DNA from: Kerstersia gyiorum
Lineage (GTDB): Bacteria; Pseudomonadota; Gammaproteobacteria; Burkholderiales; Burkholderiaceae_B
DNA: 64,000 nt
Assembly: GCF_004216755.1 (NCBI RefSeq)
Contig: NZ_SGWZ01000003.1
Location: 62,001-126,000, forward strand
Direction: 5' to 3'
The translations under genes and the position numbers were made by a program. Under the pieces are notes generated by a model. It saw only the letters and a list, made by a program, of their open reading frames with translations, was not told the origin of the DNA and searched no databases. Positions 24,773 to 32,948 of this stretch are shown here, piece by piece. Position 1 is the stretch's first letter, and every line of letters starts with the position of its first letter.

Positions 24773-25748
24773 TGCGCTTCTCCAGCAGTCGTCCGAACAG
24801 CCCGCGCTGCGCCAACAGCACTACCAGTACCAGCAGCGGCCCCATATAGAGCAACCAGTGTTCGGTCACTGCCGACAATGCCTGCTCCAGCCCCAGGAAA
24901 ACAGCCGCGCCGCCAATCGGCCCCAACAGGGTGCCTACGCCCCCGAGGATCACGATGGCCATGAATTCGCCGGATTTGGTCCAGGCCGCCATATCCGGCG
25001 TGACCAGCCCGGAGTAATTGGCCCACAGCACGCCTGCCAGCCCGGTGCCCACCGCCGACAGCACGAACGCCGTCAGCCGATGCGGTACTGGCGCCACGCC
25101 GAGGTTCACCGCGCGCCGTTCACTCTGGCGCAGCGCCTGCAGCACCATGCCGAAACGCGAATTGACGATACGTATGCACAGCAGCGTCCAAAGCGCCAAC
25201 AGGACCAGGCAGACGTAATAGAGTTGCGTGTCGCTGGACAGATCCACGCCCGGCAGATGGTTGCGCTCGTTGAGCAGCAAGCCATCGTCACCGCCATAGA
25301 CTTGCAGCGACACCAGGATGAAGTAGAGCATCTGGCCAAAGGCCAGGGTGATCATGATGAACTGCACGCCCCGCGTACGCAGCGCCAGGTAGCCTGTCAC
25401 CAGGCCCAGCAATGCGCTGCAGGCCAGGGCCAGCGGCCACACCAGCAAGGCCTCATTGCTGCCCGCCCAACCAAACAGCGGACCGGCCTCGAAGGTATGG
25501 AAGGAAATGATGCCGACGACGTAGCCGCCCATGGCAAAGAACATGGCATGGCCGAAACTGATCATGGCGCCATAGCCGATGACCAGATCCAGACTGACGG
25601 CCACCAGACCGTAGATCAGAAAGCGCGTTGCCAGGTTGACCCAATACGGCGAGCCTATGGTTTCAGCCAGTAGCGGCAACAGTGCCAGGACCAGCAGGCC
25701 GCCCCAGCCAAACAGGGCACGCCTGGCGTTGAAGGAATTTTGAATCAT
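24762..25748 (-). CDS. livM: ABC transporter permease, LivM type
   Basis: A 328-residue inner-membrane permease with about eight to ten hydrophobic helices. Family stretches: LDLVIGYGAMISFGHAMFFAMGGYVVGI near residue 55 and the coupling-region GVAPVPHRLTAFVLSAVGTGLAGVLWANYSGLVTPDMAAWTKSGEFMAIVILGGVGTLLGPIGGA. It begins 3 bp after livH and forms the transmembrane channel with it. Confidence 0.92.
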   Translation of the reverse strand: MIQNSFNARRALFGWGGLLVLALLPLLAETIGSPYWVNLATRFLIYGLVAVSLDLVIGYGAMISFGHAMFFAMGGYVVGIISFHTFEAGPLFGWAGSNEALLVWPLALACSALLGLVTGYLALRTRGVQFIMITLAFGQMLYFILVSLQVYGGDDGLLLNERNHLPGVDLSSDTQLYYVCLVLLALWTLLCIRIVNSRFGMVLQALRQSERRAVNLGVAPVPHRLTAFVLSAVGTGLAGVLWANYSGLVTPDMAAWTKSGEFMAIVILGGVGTLLGPIGGAAVFLGLEQALSAVTEHWLLYMGPLLVLVVLLAQRGLFGRLLEKRNGQ

Positions 25749-25751
25749 GTT

Positions 25752-26666
25752 TCAGCTCCGCGCCGGGAACAGGCCAGCAGGCTTGATGATGAGAACAATG
25801 GCCATCAGCACGTAGATGCTGGCCGAGGCAAAGCCTGCCGCCAGCGGATCAGCGATCGTCGGGGGAAACAGATGCCCCAGCAAGGTCGGCAGATAGGCGC
25901 GTCCCAGGCTGTCCACCATGCCCACCAGCAGTGCGCCAGCCAGCGCGCCGCGCACGGAACCGACCCCGCCGATCACGATGACCACGAAAGTCGTGATCAG
26001 GATGCGCTCGCCCATGCCGATTTCCACTGCCAGCAAGGGCGCGGCCATGACGCCGGCCAGGCCGCACAGCAATGCGCCCAGGCCGAACACCAGCGTATAG
26101 AGGCGGCGGATATCCACGCCCAGCGCTTCCACCATGCCGTGGTCATCGGCACCGCCCCGGATCAACATGCCGATCCGGGTGCGGTTGACCAGCAGCCATA
26201 GTCCCAGGGCCACCAGCGCCCCCACCAGGATGAAGGCCAGGCGGATGACCGGATACTGGAAGCCCGGGCCCAGCGTCACGTATCCCTGCAGGATGTCAGG
26301 GATATTCACCAGCGGCGGGCGGCGCCCGAAAATCAGGCTGACCGCCTCGTTGGTGAACAACAGCAACCCGAACGTTGCCAGCACCTGGTACAGGTGGTCA
26401 CGCTGGTACAGCCTGCGTATCGCCAGCACTTCGACGACCAGCCCGTAAATTCCCGCCCCCAGCAGTGCCGCCAGGATGCCGGCAAGGAAAGAGCCGGTAT
26501 TGGCAATGGCGTAGGCCGCGCAATAGGCCCCCACCATATAGAACGAGCCGTGCGTCAGGTTAACGACCCCCATGATGCCGAAGATCAGGGTCAGCCCGGC
26601 TGCCAACAGGAATAGCATGGCGCCGAACTGCAGGCCGTTGAGCAACTGTTCGAGGAAAAAAGTCAT
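25752..26666 (-). CDS. livH: ABC transporter permease, LivH type
   Basis: A 304-residue permease starting MTFFLEQLLNGLQFGAMLFLLAAGLTLIFGIMGVVNLTHGSFYMVGAY, the standard LivH N-terminus. The coupling motif region TTFVVIVIGGVGSVRGALAGALLVG is near residue 225. Its start codon overlaps the stop of the binding-protein gene (ATGA-type), so it is translationally coupled to it. Confidence 0.92.
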   Translation of the reverse strand: MTFFLEQLLNGLQFGAMLFLLAAGLTLIFGIMGVVNLTHGSFYMVGAYCAAYAIANTGSFLAGILAALLGAGIYGLVVEVLAIRRLYQRDHLYQVLATFGLLLFTNEAVSLIFGRRPPLVNIPDILQGYVTLGPGFQYPVIRLAFILVGALVALGLWLLVNRTRIGMLIRGGADDHGMVEALGVDIRRLYTLVFGLGALLCGLAGVMAAPLLAVEIGMGERILITTFVVIVIGGVGSVRGALAGALLVGMVDSLGRAYLPTLLGHLFPPTIADPLAAGFASASIYVLMAIVLIIKPAGLFPARS

Positions 26667-27832
26667 GATGGCATCTTGCAGAGTTTGGCGTAGCTATCCT
26701 CGTGATCGGTCATCAGCTTGCGCACGGTACGCGGCGCGAGCTCACCCGAATCCTGGCGGACGATCTGCATCAGGTAGTAGTCCTCGATAGGGTGCTGGTT
26801 CACGTTCATGCGGAAGTTGCCGCGCAGTGATTCGAAATCCGCCTGGCGCATGGCTTCGCGGAATTCATCCTTGCGCGACATGTCGCCGTCGACGGCCTTG
26901 AGCGCGGTACCCATCAGCTGCGCCGTGTCGTAGGCCTGCATGGCGTAATCGGTCGGCACGCGGCCATATTTTTTCTGGAAGGCTTCGACAAAAGCCCGGG
27001 ATTGCGGCGTGTCGGTATCCAGTGACCAGATGCCAGTGGTATAGACCCCTTCTGCCGCATCACCCGTCGCCTTGAGCATGTGTGCATCCATGGAGAAGCT
27101 GGGAATGATCATCGGGATACTCTTGTTCAACCCTGCCGCCGCATACTGCTTGGCAAAGTTGATGCCGGTGCCGCCGGGATGGAACTGGTAGACGGCGTCC
27201 GGCGCAATGGAGCGGATACGCGCCAGTTCGACAGAGAAATCGGACTGGTCGAGCTTGGTGTAGATTTCCGCGGCGATTTCGCCCTGGAAATTTTCCTTGA
27301 AGCCGGCGATGGCATCGCGGCCGGCCTGGTAGTTGGGCGCCAGCACCGCCACCTTTTTGTAGCCCAGTTCGTTGGCCGCCACGCCGCCTGCCGAATAGAA
27401 GGCATCATTCTGGTAGGACACGACGAAGTAATTGGGGTCGCAGCGCTGGCCAGCGAAGTTCGACGGGCCGGGATTAAGGCTGATGTAGAAGTCGTCGGCC
27501 TTGGTCACGCTGGGCACCACGGCCGCCAGCACATTGGAAAAGATGACGCCAGTGAAGATGGGGACGCCGGACTGCACCATGCGGTCGGCCGCCTGCTTGG
27601 CATTGGCAGGCTTGAGCGCATCGTCCTCCACCATCAGTTCTACCGGAACGCCGCCCAGCTTGCCGCCGCCTTCTTCTATCGCCAGATTGAAGGCATCGCG
27701 CAGGTCTTCGCCGATGTAGCCGGCCGGTGTGGAGAGCGTGGTGATGAAACCGATGCGTACCGGATCCTGGGCCTGCGCCACGGCGCAAGCCCCTGCCAGC
27801 AGCGCGCCGACAGTGAGGGTTTTCCTGATCAT
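26663..27832 (-). CDS. Periplasmic substrate-binding protein of the Liv-type transporter
   Basis: A 389-residue type-1 periplasmic binding protein (Peripla_BP_6). The signal peptide MIRKTLTVGALLAGACAVAQAQ is clear; the mature protein starts DPVRIGFITTLSTPAGYIGEDLRDAFNLAIEEGGGKLGG. Binding-domain stretches such as VAVLAPNYQAGRDAIAGFKENFQGE and the hinge region MDAHMLKATGDAAEGVYTTGIWS are present. GGAGAC precedes the ATG. Located between the CoA ligase gene and the permeases, it probably captures an aromatic carboxylate rather than leucine; this ligand is inferred from the neighbour only. Confidence 0.9.
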   Translation of the reverse strand: MIRKTLTVGALLAGACAVAQAQDPVRIGFITTLSTPAGYIGEDLRDAFNLAIEEGGGKLGGVPVELMVEDDALKPANAKQAADRMVQSGVPIFTGVIFSNVLAAVVPSVTKADDFYISLNPGPSNFAGQRCDPNYFVVSYQNDAFYSAGGVAANELGYKKVAVLAPNYQAGRDAIAGFKENFQGEIAAEIYTKLDQSDFSVELARIRSIAPDAVYQFHPGGTGINFAKQYAAAGLNKSIPMIIPSFSMDAHMLKATGDAAEGVYTTGIWSLDTDTPQSRAFVEAFQKKYGRVPTDYAMQAYDTAQLMGTALKAVDGDMSRKDEFREAMRQADFESLRGNFRMNVNQHPIEDYYLMQIVRQDSGELAPRTVRKLMTDHEDSYAKLCKMPS

Positions 27833-27977
27833 GTGTTGTCTCCAGTATGGTTATGAAACCGGCCTTTTTTCGTGCTGGCCGGCTGGCACTGCTTGATACT
27901 ACGCTGTCCTGATTTGCCCTCGGCGGCGCGCGGCTCGCCTCCCGGGTAAACACCGAGGCACCGCCGCCTGCCGCCGG

Positions 27978-29624
27978 CTAGCGGGCTTCCTGGCGCAGCG
28001 CGAAACGGCGCAACTTGCCGGTTTCGGTACGCGGCAGGCTATCGACGAATTCGACCAGGCGCGGATACTTGTAGGGTGCAACACTGTCCTTAACAAAGCG
28101 TTGCAGCGTTTCCACCATGGCTTCGTCCGGCGCGTTTCCGGCCTTGAGCACGACATAGGCTTTGACAACCTGGCCCCGTAAATCATCCGGCCAGCCAACC
28201 ACTCCGCATTCCGCAACGGCCGGATGACGCAGCAGCGCATCCTCGACTTCCGGGCCGGCGATGTTGTAGCCAGCAGAAACGATCATGTCGTCGTTGCGCG
28301 CCTGGTAGAAGAAATAGCCATCGCTATCACGTACAAAGACATCGCCAGGCAGATTCCAGCCTTGCTGCACGAAGACCTTCTGGCGTTCGTCCGCCAAATA
28401 GCGGCAACCGGTAGGGCCACGCAGCGCCAGGCGCCCCGGCGTACCATCGGGCACAGGCTGCATGTCCGCATCCACAACGCAGGCCTCGTATCCCGGCACT
28501 ACCTGACCGATGGCGCCACGCCTCACGTTTTCCGGACGACTGGAGATGAAGACGTGGATCATTTCAGTGCCGCCAATGCCATCTACCATTTCAATGCCGC
28601 TGGCATCCTTCCACAGCTGGCGCGTGGCGTCAGGCAACGCTTCGCCGGCCGACACGCACCGGCGCAGGCTGGACAGGTCGTATTGGGACGCCAGCGCAGC
28701 CATTTGCCGGTAGAAGGTCGGCGCAGTAAAGACGATGGAAACGCGAAAATCCTGCACCGCTTGCAGCAGGCTCGCTGGCGTGAGTTTTTCGGCCAGCACC
28801 ACGCTTGCGCCAACGCGCAGCGGGAAGCACAGCAGGCCGCCCAGGCCGAAGGTGAACGCCAGCGGCGGCGTGCCGCAGAATATGTCATCCGGGCCGGGCT
28901 GCAATATATGGCGCGAGAACAAGTCGCACATGGCCAGCACGTCACGATGAAAATGCATGCATCCCTTAGGCATGCCCGTGGTACCGCTGGTGAAGGCAAT
29001 CAGGCAAACATCATCGGCTGCGGTGTCGCACGCCATGAACTTGTCGTCCGGCTGTGCGGCGGCACGCGCTTCCAGGGATGCGCTGCCCGGCTGGTTGAAG
29101 TAACGGATCTGCTGCAGGTCGCTGCAGAAGTGTTCATGACCCGGGGTGCGGCAGAATTCCGCTTCTTCGGCCAGGCGCGAGTCACACAGCATGGCGCTGA
29201 TCTGCGCTTTTTCGATAACCTGTTTGAGTTCCTTGGCACGCAGCAGCGGCATGGTCGGTACAGTGACCATGCCAGCCTTGATCGCCGCCAGCCAGGCCGC
29301 CGCCATGAGCGGGTGGTTGGCGCCGCGCAGCAAGACGCGGTTGCCCGGTACCAGGCCCATTTCTTCGGTCAGCACGCGGGCCATGCGATTGGTCAATGCC
29401 TGGAGTTCGCCATAGCTCATCGTTGCCTGGGCACCGTCTTCCCCCAGCCAGCGTAGTGCGATCCGCTCACCCCGGCCTTCACTGACATGGCGGTCCACCA
29501 GTTCCACCGCGCAGTTCAGGCGGGCGGCATAGTCGGTGTCCGGGGAATCCAGCATGACAGGCCAGGTGTCCTGCGGCGGCAGGTTATCGCGAGCGAAGGT
29601 ATCGACGTGTGCGGAAACTTCCAT
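27978..29624 (-). CDS. Benzoate/2-aminobenzoate-type CoA ligase
   Basis: A 548-residue acyl-adenylate-forming enzyme. Core motifs: FTSGTTGMPKGCMHFHRD (P-loop-like A3, about residue 210), DGIGGTEMIHVFISS (A5, about 340), RNDDMIVSAGYNIAGPEVEDALLRHP (A8 hinge) and PRTETGKLRRFALR with the catalytic Lys (A10) near the end. The wording SAGYNIAGPEVE and the N-terminus SAHVDTFARDNLPP are like benzoate- and 2-aminobenzoate-CoA ligases rather than fatty acyl-CoA synthetases. GAGGT precedes the ATG. First gene of the Liv operon, so uptake and CoA activation of an aromatic acid are likely coupled. The exact acid is not resolved. Confidence 0.88.
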   Translation of the reverse strand: MEVSAHVDTFARDNLPPQDTWPVMLDSPDTDYAARLNCAVELVDRHVSEGRGERIALRWLGEDGAQATMSYGELQALTNRMARVLTEEMGLVPGNRVLLRGANHPLMAAAWLAAIKAGMVTVPTMPLLRAKELKQVIEKAQISAMLCDSRLAEEAEFCRTPGHEHFCSDLQQIRYFNQPGSASLEARAAAQPDDKFMACDTAADDVCLIAFTSGTTGMPKGCMHFHRDVLAMCDLFSRHILQPGPDDIFCGTPPLAFTFGLGGLLCFPLRVGASVVLAEKLTPASLLQAVQDFRVSIVFTAPTFYRQMAALASQYDLSSLRRCVSAGEALPDATRQLWKDASGIEMVDGIGGTEMIHVFISSRPENVRRGAIGQVVPGYEACVVDADMQPVPDGTPGRLALRGPTGCRYLADERQKVFVQQGWNLPGDVFVRDSDGYFFYQARNDDMIVSAGYNIAGPEVEDALLRHPAVAECGVVGWPDDLRGQVVKAYVVLKAGNAPDEAMVETLQRFVKDSVAPYKYPRLVEFVDSLPRTETGKLRRFALRQEAR

Positions 29625-29944
29625 GATTACCTCGGGTTGAGCACCCGCCAGGACAGGCCCGGCCGGAAATTATTTTATAAATACATATTTTACTTTTAAA
29701 GCAATGTAGCCAAATTCAGGCACTGGAACTATCTAGGAATTACCCTCAGGCAAGCCGCCAAGGGCCGCGTCAGGACTGGCGTTGCACGGTTTGACTGGGT
29801 TGCGCGGTTTGCTTGCCGCTTCATGTATTGCTGGTGCGCGGTTGGGCGGGCTCGATCACCAAGCCGCAATATCGGGCCGCGCCGTTCCCGGCGTTCGATG
29901 GTCTTGCCGAGCATCAGGAACAGCAGCGCCCCCCCCCCCCCAAC
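29625..29944. other. Gene-free spacer with AT-rich part, C13 tract and possible gene remnant
   Basis: The first 80 bases (29660-29730) are AT-rich and probably hold the promoter of the CoA ligase operon. The rest is GC-rich. On the minus strand, in the same frame as the lrp gene and just after its stop, an open stretch reads through the G tract into ALLFLMLGKTIERRERRGPIL, which looks like the end of a membrane protein. This may be a degraded gene end; I see no complete gene. Confidence 0.4.
29929..29941. repeat. Homopolymeric tract of 13 C (G on the minus strand)
   Basis: Thirteen consecutive C lie 3 bp beyond the lrp stop codon. Such tracts are slippage-prone. It lies outside the lrp coding region, so a change in length would not alter the regulator unless stop read-through occurs. 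Tract length is also a place where sequencing errors are common. Confidence 0.9.
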
Positions 29945-30433
29945 TCAAGGACTGGGACCTCGCTCCAGGTAGGTGGACAAGGCCACGATGCAATGGGTGC
30001 CATCTATGCCTTCGAACCCCTGGATACGCGCCAGGATTTCTTCCAGCGCCTGGGTGTCGCGGGTACGTACCTTGAGCAGCACGTCGCTCTGCCCGGTAAT
30101 GGTATGCACTTCCTCGATATCCGGCAGGCCGGTGAAGTCATTCTGTTCCAGTGTCGTCGCCCAGTTGCGGGTCTTGACCTGAATGAATGCCAGCAGCGGA
30201 CGGCCAATCGCAGGGCCGTCCAACACCGCGACGGTTCCCTTGATCACACCATCCTGCTTCAGCCGCTTCACGCGCTCATGCACGGCTGGCGCCGACAGGT
30301 GCAGGGCCTCGCCGAGGGCAGCATAACTACGTGTCGCATCGGCGGCAATCAGGCTTAACAATCTTCGGTCGACATCATCCAAGGCCGCACCGCCCCCCGC
30401 GCCTTTCCTAATGCGATTCGTTTTTTCTTCCAC
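29945..30433 (-). CDS. Lrp/AsnC-family transcriptional regulator
   Basis: A 162-residue regulator: N-terminal HTH (residues about 18-70, LDDVDRRLLSLIAADATRSYAALGEALHLSAPAVHERVKRL) and a C-terminal RAM (ligand-binding) domain (about 80-155) with the GQSDVLLKVR core. It is divergent from the LysE-type exporter gene at 30652, a common pairing in which the regulator controls amino-acid export. The 218-bp gap between them is the probable control site. It may also affect the CoA ligase operon downstream on the same strand. Confidence 0.9.
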   Translation of the reverse strand: MEEKTNRIRKGAGGGAALDDVDRRLLSLIAADATRSYAALGEALHLSAPAVHERVKRLKQDGVIKGTVAVLDGPAIGRPLLAFIQVKTRNWATTLEQNDFTGLPDIEEVHTITGQSDVLLKVRTRDTQALEEILARIQGFEGIDGTHCIVALSTYLERGPSP

Positions 30434-30651
30434 AGCCTTTATCCCCCTTCAAACAACAGAACGATATAAGTTAAATTAGACAAAACGCTGAATATTTTAA
30501 GTCATCACCCATGTTTTCCGCGATCCACGTCTTGTCCAGCATCCAGGCCCATCCCGGGCAGGCCGGACCGCCGCGAGCGAACCGCAACTCCTTTCCCTAT
30601 TGATTCACGGCAACTGCCGTGCCCACTATCTGTTTTGACTCGCTGCGCATC

Positions 30652-31275
30652 ATGGAACTGGCTACGTTCTATTCATTCCTGGTCTATTCACTGGTCACCG
30701 CCATCACGCCGGGGCCCAACAACATCATGCTGACTGCCTCCGGCCTGAACTTCGGTTTCCGCCGCAGCATTCCCCATATCCTGGGCGTGGCCATGGGCTT
30801 CGGCGTCATGGTGGCCGTGGTCGGGCTGGGCATAGGCAACCTGCTGAAAAGCTCCCCTGCCCTGTTCGAGACCATCCGCGTACTGGGCATTTTCTACCTG
30901 CTCTATCTGTCCTGGCGCATCGCCACGGCCGGCGCGTCCTCGTCTTCCAGCAATACCAGGGGCCGACCGCTGGGCTTCGTTGGCGCCGCGCTGTTCCAAT
31001 GGGTCAACCCGAAATCCTGGATCATCACGCTGAGCGCCGTAACGTCCTACACCAGCAATACCAATGGCAGCCTGACGCTGTTTCTGACGCTCGGCCTGAT
31101 CTACACCATCGTCAGCCTGCCCGCCGTCAGTGCCTGGGCCTACATGGGCTCGCGCCTCCAGGACCTGGCTGCGGACGCACGGCGCATGCGCTGGTTCAAC
31201 TGGGGCATGGCCCTGCTGCTGGCCAGTTCCGTGCTGCCTTCCATCCAGGCTTCATTGCAGTACTTCTCGCTCTGA
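30652..31275 (+). CDS. LysE-family amino-acid exporter
   Basis: A 207-residue membrane protein with about six helices. The RhtB/LysE signature is at the N-terminus: LVYSLVTAITPGPNNIMLTASGLNFGFRRSIPHILGVAMGF. The ATG at 30652 matches this start; the frame upstream to 30619 is not conserved. Exports an amino acid or a related metabolite, substrate unknown. Followed by a clear terminator at 31301-31332. Confidence 0.9.
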   Translation: MELATFYSFLVYSLVTAITPGPNNIMLTASGLNFGFRRSIPHILGVAMGFGVMVAVVGLGIGNLLKSSPALFETIRVLGIFYLLYLSWRIATAGASSSSSNTRGRPLGFVGAALFQWVNPKSWIITLSAVTSYTSNTNGSLTLFLTLGLIYTIVSLPAVSAWAYMGSRLQDLAADARRMRWFNWGMALLLASSVLPSIQASLQYFSL

Positions 31276-31300
31276 ACACCTGCCGCCAGCCTGTCTATCA

Positions 31301-31332
31301 CGCCGCATCCGCCCGGGTTGCGGCGTTTTTTT
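31301..31332 (+). terminator. Rho-independent terminator after the LysE gene
   Basis: Stem CGCCGCA (31301-31307) pairs with TGCGGCG (31319-31325); the 11-nt loop is GC-rich and seven T follow (31326-31332). Confidence 0.85.
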
Positions 31333-31468
31333 CTGCCTAGCCGGACGTCGCCGCCAGCCAGCGCTGCAGCGGCAAAGCCCCTATACTTGAACCACACCTC
31401 AATAAGAGGCAATAGCTCGCCGTTCCGATTCATAGTAGGTTGCCTATCCCGCTTTAAGGAAGCCTGTC

Positions 31469-32767
31469 ATGCCTCAGCGCCGTCGCCCCGCCCTCGCCAC
31501 TTCCATTCCCTCCGGCTGGCGCTGGGTACTGCGACAGCTTTCACGCCGGCTCTGGGTGCACACCACCCTCATTGGCCTGCTTGGCGTCGTGGCGGCCATG
31601 CTTGCCGCATTGGTGGAGCGCTACGTCCCTCCCTGGGAAGTGCCATCCAATATCGGCGACAACTCCGTCTTCACCCTGCTGCAGATCATGGCATCCAGCA
31701 TGCTGGCCGTCACCACGTTCTCATTGAGCATCATGAACGCGGCCTACGATGCCTCGACCAATAATGTCACCCCACGAGCCACGCGCCTGCTCATGGAAGA
31801 CCGAATTACCCAGAACGCCCTGTCAGCATTCATCGGCTCTTTCATTTTCAGCATCGTCGGCATCATTGTCCTGCAGACCGGCGCTTACGGCGAACGCGGC
31901 CGGTTCGTGATGTTCGTCGTCACCATTGCCGTCATCGCCCTGGTCGTGATTTCGTTGTTGCGCTGGATCGACCACCTTACCCGCCTCGGACGCGTAACCG
32001 ATACCTCCAGCCGCATTGAAGACACGGCCAGGCAAGCCCTGGACGCCCGGCTCGTGCATCCCTACCTGGGCGGCCTGCCGCTCCATGCCCCCAAAACGGA
32101 GGTTCCTGCTACTGCCGTGCCGGTCATGGCAGCTGCCATCGGCAATGTACAGTTCCTCGATATGGTTGCCCTGGCGCGTTGCTGCGAACAGCACGATTGC
32201 GATGCCTACGTACCGGCCATTCCTGGCACCTTTGCCTACACCGACACGCCCCTGGCCTGGCTCCATCGCGCCGACGGGCAGCCCTTGCCCGAATCCGCCC
32301 TGACAACCTGCCACGCCTGCTTCACCCTGGGCGCGGAGCGCGCCTTCGACCAGGACCCGCGCTTCTGCCTGGCCGTCATCGGCGAAATCGGGGCTCGCGC
32401 CGTCAATGACCCTGGTACCGCGATAGATATCATTGGCCGCATGGCCCGGCTATTGCAACGCTGGGCCGACGGCTGTGCCAGCCCAGTTGCCGAGCCCACG
32501 CTCTATCCCCGCATCCGCGTCGCCCCGCTGACAGCAGCAGAACTCTTTGCCGACGCCTTTACGCTGATTTCGCGCAACAGCGCCGGCATGATAGAAGTGC
32601 AGGTGCGCCTGCAACGCACCCTGCACGCCCTGGCCCGCACAGGCAATGCCGACTTCCGCGCCGCAGCGCGGGAACAGGCGCAACTGGCCCTGGAACGGGC
32701 GGAAAGCGCGCTGGTGCTGGAACAGGAAAAGCTGCAGCTCCGGCGTGCTGCGCATGATGCAGCCTGA
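31469..32767 (+). CDS. DUF2254 membrane protein
   Basis: A 432-residue protein of the DUF2254 family, whose function is not known. The first about 150 residues hold four hydrophobic helices, with the family stretch LLQIMASSMLAVTTFSLSIMNAAYDASTNNVTPRATRLLMED between the second and third. The remaining 280 residues are soluble. A helical C-terminus rich in Arg, Gln and Glu (AAREQAQLALERAESALVLEQEKLQLRRA) may be a coiled coil. It stands alone between lysE and mutS. Confidence 0.85.
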   Translation: MPQRRRPALATSIPSGWRWVLRQLSRRLWVHTTLIGLLGVVAAMLAALVERYVPPWEVPSNIGDNSVFTLLQIMASSMLAVTTFSLSIMNAAYDASTNNVTPRATRLLMEDRITQNALSAFIGSFIFSIVGIIVLQTGAYGERGRFVMFVVTIAVIALVVISLLRWIDHLTRLGRVTDTSSRIEDTARQALDARLVHPYLGGLPLHAPKTEVPATAVPVMAAAIGNVQFLDMVALARCCEQHDCDAYVPAIPGTFAYTDTPLAWLHRADGQPLPESALTTCHACFTLGAERAFDQDPRFCLAVIGEIGARAVNDPGTAIDIIGRMARLLQRWADGCASPVAEPTLYPRIRVAPLTAAELFADAFTLISRNSAGMIEVQVRLQRTLHALARTGNADFRAAAREQAQLALERAESALVLEQEKLQLRRAAHDAA

Positions 32768-32948
32768 GATGCCTGCTGGCGCCTGCAACGGTAGCGTCAC
32801 GCAGGGCTAACATGGTCAAATACCCTATTCCGCCGCAAACGCCCGCATGGTGTTCCAGGCGCTGGCCCCCCCGGCGCATCCCTGCACCGGGGCACCGGCC
32901 GCCATGGCAGCCTTGCGCAGGCGCCGCCTGACCATTTCCAAAGTTTCG

